A stretch of DNA of 13,987 nt from Lachnospiraceae bacterium (GTDB lineage Bacteria; Bacillota; Clostridia; Lachnospirales; Lachnospiraceae): NCBI GenBank assembly GCA_009787745.1, contig WQST01000042.1, positions 1 to 13,987 on the forward strand, given 5' to 3'. Shown one piece after another: positions 6,446 to 13,058 of the stretch. A program made the translations under genes and the position numbers. Position 1 is the first letter of the stretch. Every line of letters begins with the position of its first letter. Under the pieces are notes generated by a model. That model made no database searches, was not told the DNA's origin, and was given only the letters and a program-made list of their open reading frames with translations.

Positions 6446-6533
6446 GTAGAGAACGTGCTCTACATGAAAATCGGTAAAATTCCCCTTTTACACTGAACTG
6501 GTGATGGTTTCGACCTAGCCAGTTCTTTTATTT
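6446..6533 (+). ncRNA. Candidate structured small RNA, about 90 nt
   Basis: A strong promoter and an intrinsic terminator bound a unit with three consecutive perfect hairpins. Hairpin 1 is TGTAGAG-AACGTG-CTCTACA (6445-6464), right at the predicted 5' end. Hairpin 2 is GTAAAA-TTCCCC-TTTTAC (6474-6491), with a C-rich loop. Hairpin 3 is the terminator (6495-6525). No open frame with a ribosome binding site lies inside. I do not recognise the RNA family; it does not match 6S, tmRNA, SRP RNA or a riboswitch that I know. A C-rich loop (UUCCCC) is typical of Bacillota regulatory RNAs that pair with Shine-Dalgarno sequences (RsaE-type C-rich motifs are the established example), so a trans-acting sRNA is the first hypothesis. 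Alternatives are a leader attenuator for the regulator gene 330 nt downstream, or a type I/III antitoxin RNA, for which no toxin is evident. Confidence 0.6.
6495..6533 (+). terminator. Intrinsic terminator of the small RNA
   Basis: GAACTGG (6495-6501) pairs with CCAGTTC (6519-6525). An inner GGT-TTCG-ACC stem (6506-6515) is capped by a UUCG tetraloop. TTTTATTT (6526-6533) follows. A ten-base palindrome TTTCGCGAAA (6531-6540) comes directly after. Confidence 0.8.
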
Positions 6534-6602
6534 CGCGAAAATCTAAATTAAATAAAACGTGAACCTAAATAAAGTAAATTTTCGGGAGCTAATTAAAGTA
6601 AT

Positions 6603-6775
6603 CTAAATATCCCTCCATCCCCCTATCCTTCTCTCTTCCCTAACAGCACCAATAACAATACCAAGTAAAGCACCAAAAACGCGATACCATCATCAAGATG
6701 GTATCTAAAATACGCTATCGGTACACAATAAAACAATAACATCCAAACAGCCAATCCGTGCGTAAAACGTGTCAC
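6603..6775 (-). pseudogene. Probable frameshifted remnant of a small two-helix membrane protein
   Basis: On the minus strand a frame from GTG (6775) runs 50 codons to TAG at 6623-6625. It encodes two hydrophobic segments (LAVWMLLFYCVPIAYF and IAFLVLYLVLLLVLLG) joined by RYHLDDG. If one T is added to the T5 run (plus-strand A5 near 6676-6680), the frame continues as IAFFGALLGIVIGAV, then a basic REERR tail and stop at 6603-6605. That reads much more like a natural membrane protein end. I therefore suspect a one-base deletion in a homopolymer. No ribosome binding site precedes the GTG or the ATG at 6742, so the 5' end may also be lost. The inverted repeat at 6683-6705 lies within the frame. This is moderate-to-low confidence; chance hydrophobicity of T-rich DNA is the alternative. 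Confidence 0.35.
6683..6705 (-). repeat. 9-bp perfect inverted repeat, possible minus-strand terminator
   Basis: GATACCATC (6683-6691) and GATGGTATC (6697-6705) are separated by five bases. On the minus strand the stem is followed by GCG and then five Ts, so it could terminate minus-strand transcription. No T-run follows on the plus strand. It could also be an operator. It sits inside the suspected membrane-protein remnant. Confidence 0.4.
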
Positions 6776-6792
6776 TTAATGCGAATAATACA

Positions 6793-6823
6793 TTAACAAA
6801 TTAATTTTTATTTAGACTATAGT
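6793..6823 (+). promoter_or_regulatory. Possible promoter of the LuxR-family regulator
   Basis: TTAACA (6793-6798) and TATAGT (6818-6823) flank a long 19-nt spacer, giving a start near 6830 and a leader of about 35 nt with GGGAG at 6854-6858. The spacing is suboptimal, which would fit an activator-dependent promoter, but that is a guess. Confidence 0.3.
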
Positions 6824-6864
6824 TAAAGTAGCGTATTAACGTAAGAAACTAATGGGAGATATAA

Positions 6865-9345
6865 ATGAGTAGCATCATGCTTAACCGTATCAATGTCATG
6901 AATGTTTTGGATACATTTTCTGCGCAGAAAATAATTTTTGTTCAGGCTCCTGCGGGATATGGGAAAACGGTTACGATAATGCAATGGCTTAACCGCGATA
7001 ACTGCTCAAAGGCTGTAATTTCACTTGATGAGTATGATAATGAGCAATCAGGTTTCTTATACCGTTTCTGTTTGGCACTTAAATCATGCCAGCCAAGCAA
7101 CCGGAAACTTAATGAAATTGTTACCGATACATCATTTAAAAACGCTCCGATTGAATTTGCTTTTCGGGCGATAAACGCCCTTGCAATCAGAAAAAAAGCG
7201 ATAATTATGATAGATGATTTACATCTTATTAATAACGATAATGTAATCAAGATTCTTTTAATACTATTAAACCGCTTGCCTGATAATTTCAAAGTAGTTT
7301 TAATTAGCCGGACTGATTTACCGCATGGATTTTCCGATTTATTGGTTAAAGGGCAAGCGGGGCGCTTAACAGCCGAGCAACTTTCATTTCAGGAACAAGA
7401 AATTTTATCATTATGCGAAAAGCGCGGTGCTCCCGTCAGTCCTGTTCAGGCGGCGGAAATCAATCGTATTACTCATGGTTGGGCAATCGGGATCAATGCG
7501 TTTTTACTCTCGGGCGGAAAATTGTCCGACGAAATTTATGATTATCTTGATGAGTTCATTAACACGAATATTTGGCTTAAATGGGATGATGATATCCGTG
7601 GATTTATGTTACGGACATCTCTTTTATATGAATTAGACCCTTCTTTATGCGCTTGGCTTACAGGCGAGGAAAACAGCGTCAAAATCTTACAAAAATTATT
7701 CCGAACAGGAGCTTTTATCTCAAACTGCGGCGACGGCGTGTACCGCTACCACCATTTATTTAAAAGCTTTCTTGGCAGGAAAGCAAAAGAGCAGGGTGAG
7801 GAATTTATCAATTCGCTTTGGGATGCGGAAGGGAGTTGGTATCTTATGCGGCAGGATTTTTACAAAGCGGCGGAGAATTTTATCCGCTGTAAAAATTTAG
7901 GCGGAATCGCTAAAGCATGGGCTTTACTGGAAACAATTAACCGCAATGATTTTGCGATCGAAAAAGTAACGGCAATTGAAAAATACGCGGAAGTCCGCGA
8001 AGCGGCAAAATTGTACCCCTTCATATACTATATGATGGCATACGCGGCTTGTGCGGAAGGATGCCCGGATAAAATGATTCTTTACGCTGATAAATATTAT
8101 GCGCACTATGATGAAATTGCTTTAAGGGAACCGAATTTTAGCCATAATATTTTATATATGAACATTTGGGATTTTCGCGTTTCTTTATTTGAGGTGATTG
8201 AGCGCGCACAAAAAGTAAAAATAAAGAACAAAAAAAAGATTGCCTGTTTCAGCGGCACGATCAGTATGTATATGCCGCTGTTTCATCGAAGTATCCTTGA
8301 TTTTTCTGACCTGTCATTAGGTTGTACCGAAGAAAATACGAAGATATTTAGTGATAAAGCGGGTTGGTTGTTTGGCGAAGAATGGGAACTGCTTTCGTGC
8401 CTTGTGAAAGCAGGGCTTCATTATGAAAGGGCGGGGATCGAGCAAGCCCATGCATATGCCCTTCGTGCCGTTGCGGCGATTAAAGATTATTATCCGACTG
8501 AAACGAAGTTTTGTGCGATGTCAATTTTGGTTTATATTTTGGATGTTCTTGATTCGCCTGAAGCAGGAATTTTGACTGAGCGGATCGCTCTTTTAATAGA
8601 AGAGGAGCAGGCATATCACTTAAATCACAACTATAACGCCTTACGGGCGACGCGGAAAATCAGGTGCGGTGATATAAAAGCCGCGAAATTATGGCTTGAT
8701 GAGTATCCTGCGGATTTATATTCACCTCCGGCACTGTCGATGATTTATATCTCGTTTACGACCTGTAAAGCGCTTATCATAACAGGCGCTTATGATTCGG
8801 CGATGATTGTGCTGAAAAAGCTTTTAGATATGTCGCGCATATATAACCGTCCGATTGATGCTATAGAATCATTGATTTTATTGGCGATAGCGTGTTGGAA
8901 AAGAAAGCGTTTATTGCAAAAAGAAGCGCTCAGATATCTTGAAGAAGCTGTTTCGCTCGCATATCCTTATGAATTTACCCAAAAGTTCATTCACTATGGC
9001 GCCGAGTTAAGCGGAATGCTGTTTAAGCTTCAAAAACGGATTGAGCAACAAAACCGCGAGGAACTTCCGCCGACCAGTTTCTTCAAAATGGTTTATTATA
9101 AAGTCAAGGAAAATGTTGATATCACACAGATTGCGGTGATTTATGAGGAGCAAATAAGTTTTACGGATAAGCAAAAAGCTGTGATGAAGTTACTTTGCGA
9201 GGGGAAAAGCTATCAGGAGATGGCGGATAATTTGGGGATTAAATTGCCAACGCTTAGGTCGCATATTTCATTAATATACGAAAAGCTTGATGTTGCAAAC
9301 AAAATAGACGCAATAAATAAAATTAAGGTGTTTGAATTGTTTTAA
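6865..9345 (+). CDS. MalT-like (LAL) LuxR-family ATPase transcription regulator
   Basis: The 826-residue protein has the domain order of large ATP-binding LuxR regulators. The N-terminal STAND-type NTPase has a Walker A (APAGYGKT, 28-35), a Walker B (AIIMIDD, 112-118) and a downstream strand LISRTDLP (146-153). The helical middle (about 330-740) is of TPR type. The C-terminal LuxR helix-turn-helix is at 764-826 (FTDKQKAVMKLLCEGKSYQEMA...LPTLRSHISLIYEKL). Its length is near that of E. coli MalT (901). In this family an inducer and ATP drive oligomerisation and activation of target promoters; no ligand can be read from the sequence. The ATG at 6865 has GGGAG 6 nt upstream. Its 3' end overlaps the convergent histidine phosphatase gene by 23 bp. 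Plausible targets are its own promoter and the surface-protein or small-RNA promoters just upstream, by position only. Confidence 0.88.
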   Translation: MSSIMLNRINVMNVLDTFSAQKIIFVQAPAGYGKTVTIMQWLNRDNCSKAVISLDEYDNEQSGFLYRFCLALKSCQPSNRKLNEIVTDTSFKNAPIEFAFRAINALAIRKKAIIMIDDLHLINNDNVIKILLILLNRLPDNFKVVLISRTDLPHGFSDLLVKGQAGRLTAEQLSFQEQEILSLCEKRGAPVSPVQAAEINRITHGWAIGINAFLLSGGKLSDEIYDYLDEFINTNIWLKWDDDIRGFMLRTSLLYELDPSLCAWLTGEENSVKILQKLFRTGAFISNCGDGVYRYHHLFKSFLGRKAKEQGEEFINSLWDAEGSWYLMRQDFYKAAENFIRCKNLGGIAKAWALLETINRNDFAIEKVTAIEKYAEVREAAKLYPFIYYMMAYAACAEGCPDKMILYADKYYAHYDEIALREPNFSHNILYMNIWDFRVSLFEVIERAQKVKIKNKKKIACFSGTISMYMPLFHRSILDFSDLSLGCTEENTKIFSDKAGWLFGEEWELLSCLVKAGLHYERAGIEQAHAYALRAVAAIKDYYPTETKFCAMSILVYILDVLDSPEAGILTERIALLIEEEQAYHLNHNYNALRATRKIRCGDIKAAKLWLDEYPADLYSPPALSMIYISFTTCKALIITGAYDSAMIVLKKLLDMSRIYNRPIDAIESLILLAIACWKRKRLLQKEALRYLEEAVSLAYPYEFTQKFIHYGAELSGMLFKLQKRIEQQNREELPPTSFFKMVYYKVKENVDITQIAVIYEEQISFTDKQKAVMKLLCEGKSYQEMADNLGIKLPTLRSHISLIYEKLDVANKIDAINKIKVFELF

Positions 9346-10123
9346 CTTCCTGAAAGGCGCTGTAGTAAGCCCCGGCACAGGAGAGCGGTTCGCCGCCGTT
9401 AGTTAGGTGCATGGTGCATCCTGCGACTTGGACGCGGAAGGATGCTTCATTGCTCCATCTTTCTTCCGTTCCCAAGATTGTGACGGAGGTAGGCGCCAAG
9501 AAGAAACTATGCGGTATCTGCGGAAAGGGAATCCCCAAAAGATGCGATAAAACGACGGATATAATACCCAGATGGGCAAACATCACGACGATAGCTTCTT
9601 GTTCGATCGGATGAAATGATGCGGATGTATCACTTGGTTGCGCAGGTTCCTTAAGAAAGACTTCTTTTTTGCCCGAAACGCGGTAAAGTCCGCCGTCACG
9701 GAGATATCCGTATTCGGCAAGTAATTTATCCAGTTCACGCCGCACTTCAAGATGTTTTTCTTTTATCTCGGGGACGCTTTTCATGACAGGGGCGTCATGC
9801 CAGTTGTTTTGGTCGCAAAAAAGCGGTTCGTTCGTCCTAAATGACGCAACGAAATCCCAAGGGACATTAACACGTCCTGAAACAGGGTCAGTTACAGGAA
9901 AATAAAATTCTTTTAACCAATTCAGAACCGTCGTCGGGCGGTTAATTTGCTTGAGACAATATTGTGCGGTTTCTTTGGCACGTCCTAAAGGGGAGGAGTA
10001 AAAGTCAGTCACCCTCCATTTAGCGACGCGGTCGGCTAACAGTAGAGCCTCGCGGCGCCCCTTGGCGGTCAAAGCATCATTTTCATAATCAGGATCACCA
10101 TGTCGGATAAGGATTAATTTCAT
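9323..10123 (-). CDS. Histidine phosphatase family protein (phosphoglycerate mutase-like)
   Basis: The 266-residue cytoplasmic protein begins MKLILIRHGDPDYE, containing the RHG motif with the phospho-accepting His8. SSPLGRAKETA (about 44-54) supplies the second phosphate-binding Arg48. VVMFAHLGIIS carries the second catalytic His184. These are the hallmarks of branch-2-type broad-substrate phosphatases and cofactor-dependent mutases. The substrate cannot be inferred; the extra middle segment (about 80-165) and the NVPWDF motif match Bacillota members of unknown substrate. I start at the ATG at 10123 and not at an upstream TTG (10150), because homology begins with MKLILIRHG and GAAGAG lies about 10 nt upstream. 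Its TAA stop (9323-9325) lies inside the end of the regulator gene, and no terminator separates them. It is divergent from the HelD-like gene. Confidence 0.85.
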   Translation of the reverse strand: MKLILIRHGDPDYENDALTAKGRREALLLADRVAKWRVTDFYSSPLGRAKETAQYCLKQINRPTTVLNWLKEFYFPVTDPVSGRVNVPWDFVASFRTNEPLFCDQNNWHDAPVMKSVPEIKEKHLEVRRELDKLLAEYGYLRDGGLYRVSGKKEVFLKEPAQPSDTSASFHPIEQEAIVVMFAHLGIISVVLSHLLGIPFPQIPHSFFLAPTSVTILGTEERWSNEASFRVQVAGCTMHLTNGGEPLSCAGAYYSAFQEVKTIQTP

Positions 10124-10168
10124 AATAAACACTCTTCGTTTTCGATTCAAGTCTTAGAATTATTCTTC

Positions 10169-10184
10169 ATGCTAACTGTAGCAT
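10169..10184. repeat. Inverted repeat in the phosphatase/HelD divergent region
   Basis: ATGCTA-ACTG-TAGCAT is a perfect 6-bp inverted repeat centred in the 120-nt divergent intergenic region, immediately upstream of a TATAAT on the plus strand. It could be an operator acting on either gene; no direct support. Confidence 0.3.
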
Positions 10185-10201
10185 AAATCAAAAAGATAGT
10201 C

Positions 10202-10207
10202 TATAAT
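10202..10207 (+). promoter_or_regulatory. -10 hexamer for the HelD-like gene
   Basis: Perfect TATAAT lies 36 nt before the start codon, but no convincing -35 is found 16-18 nt upstream (TAGCAT at 17 nt is poor and lies within the inverted repeat). Confidence 0.4.
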
Positions 10208-10243
10208 AAATTTTAAAAGTCAAAAGTCAAGCAAGGGGATATA

Positions 10244-12262
10244 ATGGATAAATCAAGGGAACATATCGCAGAAACAGATTTTTTCGATTCCGTCATTAAA
10301 GTAATCGAAGAAAATACTGCCGCATATGAAACTGAGTATGATAAGTATCGCGAGGAAACACGGGAACTATTCAGTGCTATGCAAAACGGCGATATCGAAC
10401 TATATGACCGTATGATAACTTCGCGCAGTCTTTCTGAACATGCAGAAAATCAGCTTCGCAAAAATAAATTAGCTTTACTTCGCCCATATTTCGGGCGCAT
10501 TGATTTCACCGATATCGGCTTTAAAAAAGAAGAATCACTTTACATCGGCAAAAATGGCATTTACAAAAACCGTACCGATATGCTAATCGCCGACTGGCGC
10601 GCACCCGTATCGAGTATCTACTATGAAAACGAAATCGGTCACGGCTCTTACCCGCTCCCTGATATGACGGGGCGCAAAAACCAACCGAAAAGCGCAGAAT
10701 ACGAAAACGTCGCCTTGGTCGATTTACATCTCAAACGGACTTACGATATTGAGAACGGAAATTTTAATGGTTATTATGACAGTGACGTCGCTGCTAGTGA
10801 TGAGCTTTTGATCAAATATTTGTCCCAAAACAGAGATGCCGTCCTTGGGGAAATAATCGCCACCATCCAGAAAGAGCAAAACGCGGTTATCAGGGAGTCG
10901 CCATTCGCCAATATCATCGTCCAGGGGGTCGCGGGGAGCGGTAAAACAACGGTGGCAATACATAGGATGTCCTATATTTTATTTAATTATAAAGAGCGGT
11001 TTGAACCGAATGAATTTTGCGTAATCGGCTCTAATGATTTGTTGCTTAACTATATCACCGGTGGTTTACCTGAACTTGATGTAAATCAAACGAAAAAAAT
11101 GCGGATGGATGAACTGTTCGTTCATCTGCTTGGAAAAGAGTGGAAGAGTAAATATAAGATATTGGAAGAAACACCTGATTCAGGGCGACGGAGCAATTAC
11201 TCTTTTGTTAAAGAACTGGAGCATTTTTTGGCCGCCCGAAAAAGTAGCTTGGTGAAAACGGATGCGGTAAAAGATATAAGTCTGGGAGTGCTTTTAACGA
11301 AAAGCAGTAATGAGACATTATATAATGACCGCCCTGACTATTCGGCATACCGTTTGCTAATGGCGATGGATGAGCGGATATTATCACGGATAAAATCATT
11401 TACAGGGCAGTTTGAAAAACAGGATATCGATAAGAAGAGAAAGGAATATAACCGCTTTTGTACGGGGAAATTTCCGAAGATTAGTGTTATTGAGCTTTAT
11501 TTAGAGTTTTTGGGAACGGCGTTAAATGATGATGAGAAAGCACATCTTTTTAATCTGCGTAAGGGTTTCTTTGATATTTATGATGTTGCGGCAATGGTTT
11601 TAATTTACTACCGTATTTTTCAAAAAGGGCCGAATGAGGAATTCGGACTTTTATTTATTGATGAAGCGCAGGATTTTGGCAGCGGGATTTATTATGTGCT
11701 TAAGCAGGTGTTGCCTGAATGTTATTTTACGATTATGGGTGATGTCAGTCAGAACATTAATTATGAAGCAGGGATGAATGACTGGGATGAAATAAGATCA
11801 TTTTTTCTGACAGGGGAAAAAGATAAATTTAATATTTTGGCTAAAAGTTACCGTAATACGATCGAAATTTCGCAGTATGCAGGAAGGGTTCTGGAAAGAG
11901 CGTCGGCGGGCCGGTACAAAATAACGCCTGTTATCAGGCATGGAAGCGCTGTGTCGGAGGAAGAGTATTGGAGTATCGGGGAGATGGCGGAGAGGGCCGG
12001 TAAGTTGCTTGAAGAAAGCTATGAGCGGGGCTATCAGACTGCGGCGGTGATATGCCATGATGATAAAGAGGCGGAGAAAGTGCGGGGATTGGTTGCAGGA
12101 GATGTTGTATATCCGATTCGGTTAACGAAAGGGCTTGAATTTGATGTCGTTATCTTATGGAATCCGCAAAAAATTGAAAAAATCGCCGGCCCCAAAGAAG
12201 CAAAATTACTATACGTCGCCGCAACAAGGGCTTTGCATGAGTTGCATGTACTACGCTGTTAA
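10244..12262 (+). CDS. helD: HelD-like UvrD-family ATPase (RNA polymerase recycling factor type)
   Basis: The 672-residue protein resembles HelD, which in B. subtilis inserts into RNA polymerase channels and uses ATP to release stalled complexes. An N-terminal helical/coiled-coil arm (about 1-80) precedes the HelD-typical DWRAPVSSIYYE (117-128). The Q-motif TIQKEQN (207-213), Walker A GVAGSGKTT (228-236), Walker B FIDEAQD (DEAQD at 473-477), MGDVSQ motif and C-terminal motifs GLEFDVVIL and YVAATRALHELHVL complete the UvrD-like core. AAGGGG lies 5 nt before the ATG. The protein is about 100 residues shorter than B. subtilis HelD (774), so part of an arm or insertion is reduced. It might instead be another UvrD-like helicase, but the DWRAPVSS and Q motifs favour HelD. 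Confidence 0.85.
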   Translation: MDKSREHIAETDFFDSVIKVIEENTAAYETEYDKYREETRELFSAMQNGDIELYDRMITSRSLSEHAENQLRKNKLALLRPYFGRIDFTDIGFKKEESLYIGKNGIYKNRTDMLIADWRAPVSSIYYENEIGHGSYPLPDMTGRKNQPKSAEYENVALVDLHLKRTYDIENGNFNGYYDSDVAASDELLIKYLSQNRDAVLGEIIATIQKEQNAVIRESPFANIIVQGVAGSGKTTVAIHRMSYILFNYKERFEPNEFCVIGSNDLLLNYITGGLPELDVNQTKKMRMDELFVHLLGKEWKSKYKILEETPDSGRRSNYSFVKELEHFLAARKSSLVKTDAVKDISLGVLLTKSSNETLYNDRPDYSAYRLLMAMDERILSRIKSFTGQFEKQDIDKKRKEYNRFCTGKFPKISVIELYLEFLGTALNDDEKAHLFNLRKGFFDIYDVAAMVLIYYRIFQKGPNEEFGLLFIDEAQDFGSGIYYVLKQVLPECYFTIMGDVSQNINYEAGMNDWDEIRSFFLTGEKDKFNILAKSYRNTIEISQYAGRVLERASAGRYKITPVIRHGSAVSEEEYWSIGEMAERAGKLLEESYERGYQTAAVICHDDKEAEKVRGLVAGDVVYPIRLTKGLEFDVVILWNPQKIEKIAGPKEAKLLYVAATRALHELHVLRC

Positions 12263-12288
12263 CAAGATAAGTAATTAAATTTTACCGC

Positions 12289-12317
12289 TTGAAACATATG
12301 TTCGAATGTGTTATATT
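12289..12317 (+). promoter_or_regulatory. ruvAB promoter
   Basis: TTGAAA (12289-12294), a 17-nt spacer and TATATT (12312-12317) with TGT directly upstream (extended -10). Transcription would start near 12324, giving a leader of about 53 nt. I see no obvious LexA box in it. Confidence 0.6.
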
Positions 12318-12335
12318 GAATTAGTAGCAAGTATT

Positions 12336-12363
12336 TTTACTTAATTGTATTTACTTAATTGTA
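12336..12363 (+). repeat. Exact 14-bp tandem duplication in the ruvA leader
   Basis: TTTACTTAATTGTA occurs twice in direct succession (12336-12349 and 12350-12363), ending right at the ribosome binding site GTAGGAG (12364-12370). Confidence 0.8.
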
Positions 12364-12376
12364 GTAGGAGAAATTC

Positions 12377-12991
12377 ATGATCGCATTTGTGAAAGGTGAA
12401 ATAGCGGCTATTTATGAAGATAATGTCGTGATTGATACGGGCAGTATCGGTTATGAAGTGAAGATATCGACAGGGACGGTGAATCTTTTGCCCGGGATCG
12501 GGCAGACGGTACGTCTTTATACATATACTCATGTTCGTGAAGATTTGTTTCAGCTGTACGGATTCTTGACCCGAGATGATATGGAGATTTTCAAGCAATT
12601 AATATCCGTCAGCGGAATCGGACCAAAAGGCGGGTTGGCGGTTCTTTCCGTAATGAGTGCCGACGACCTTCGTTTCGCGATTATTTCAGGCGACGCGAAA
12701 GCGATTTCGAAAGCACCGGGGATCGGCACGCGGACGGCGGAGCGGGTTATCCTTGATTTACGCGGGAAAGTATCGCCGGAAGATACATTTAGAGCCGATG
12801 AGATGCGTTCATATGGAAGCATCGGCAGTGCCGCCCTTCCTAACGGGGCGAAGAACGAAGCGGTCGAAGCATTGGTAGCGCTGGGTTATGGTGCAACCGA
12901 AGCTTTAAAAGCGGTCAAAAAAGTCGATACCGATACAGAAGATATGGACACAGAAACGATTCTTAAAGCAGCGCTTAAGAATTTGTTCTAA
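12377..12991 (+). CDS. ruvA: Holliday junction branch migration protein RuvA
   Basis: The 204-residue protein aligns by eye with RuvA throughout. The N-terminal OB-fold domain (1-63) ends in REDLFQLYGF and carries the acidic pin residues E55 and D56. Two helix-hairpin-helix motifs follow (SVSGIGPKGGLAVLS, 77-91; APGIGTRTAERVILDLRGK, 113-131). After a flexible linker, a C-terminal UBA-like domain (about 155-204) binds RuvB. RuvA tetramers bind the four-way junction and load RuvB rings. The ATG at 12377 has AGGAG 6 nt upstream. ruvB follows 67 nt later on the same strand, the common ruvAB arrangement; ruvC is not in the window. Confidence 0.97.
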   Translation: MIAFVKGEIAAIYEDNVVIDTGSIGYEVKISTGTVNLLPGIGQTVRLYTYTHVREDLFQLYGFLTRDDMEIFKQLISVSGIGPKGGLAVLSVMSADDLRFAIISGDAKAISKAPGIGTRTAERVILDLRGKVSPEDTFRADEMRSYGSIGSAALPNGAKNEAVEALVALGYGATEALKAVKKVDTDTEDMDTETILKAALKNLF

Positions 12992-13058
12992 ATTAAGGTT
13001 ATGTAATCCGCAATGAAAAACCTAAACATTGCCTACGACAAACTAAAACAGGTGAAGC

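Larger units (their letters stand above)
6308..6864 (+). other. 557-nt intergenic region: A-tracts, small RNA unit, minus-strand remnant, regulator promoter
   Basis: After the TAG stop of the surface-protein gene there is an 11-bp AT-rich inverted repeat, phased A-tracts, a strong promoter and a hairpin-terminator RNA unit (to about 6533). The stretch 6540-6602 is AT-rich with imperfect CTAAAT/CTAATT repeats and nothing I can name. The stretch 6603-6775 on the minus strand holds a probable broken small membrane-protein gene. The stretch 6776-6864 carries the likely promoter and ribosome binding site of the LuxR-family gene. Confidence 0.6.

Noticed and set aside
12657..12878. Secondary open frames inside ruvA on both strands
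   Set aside because: These are shadows of a clearly identified ruvA; their products show no domain features.
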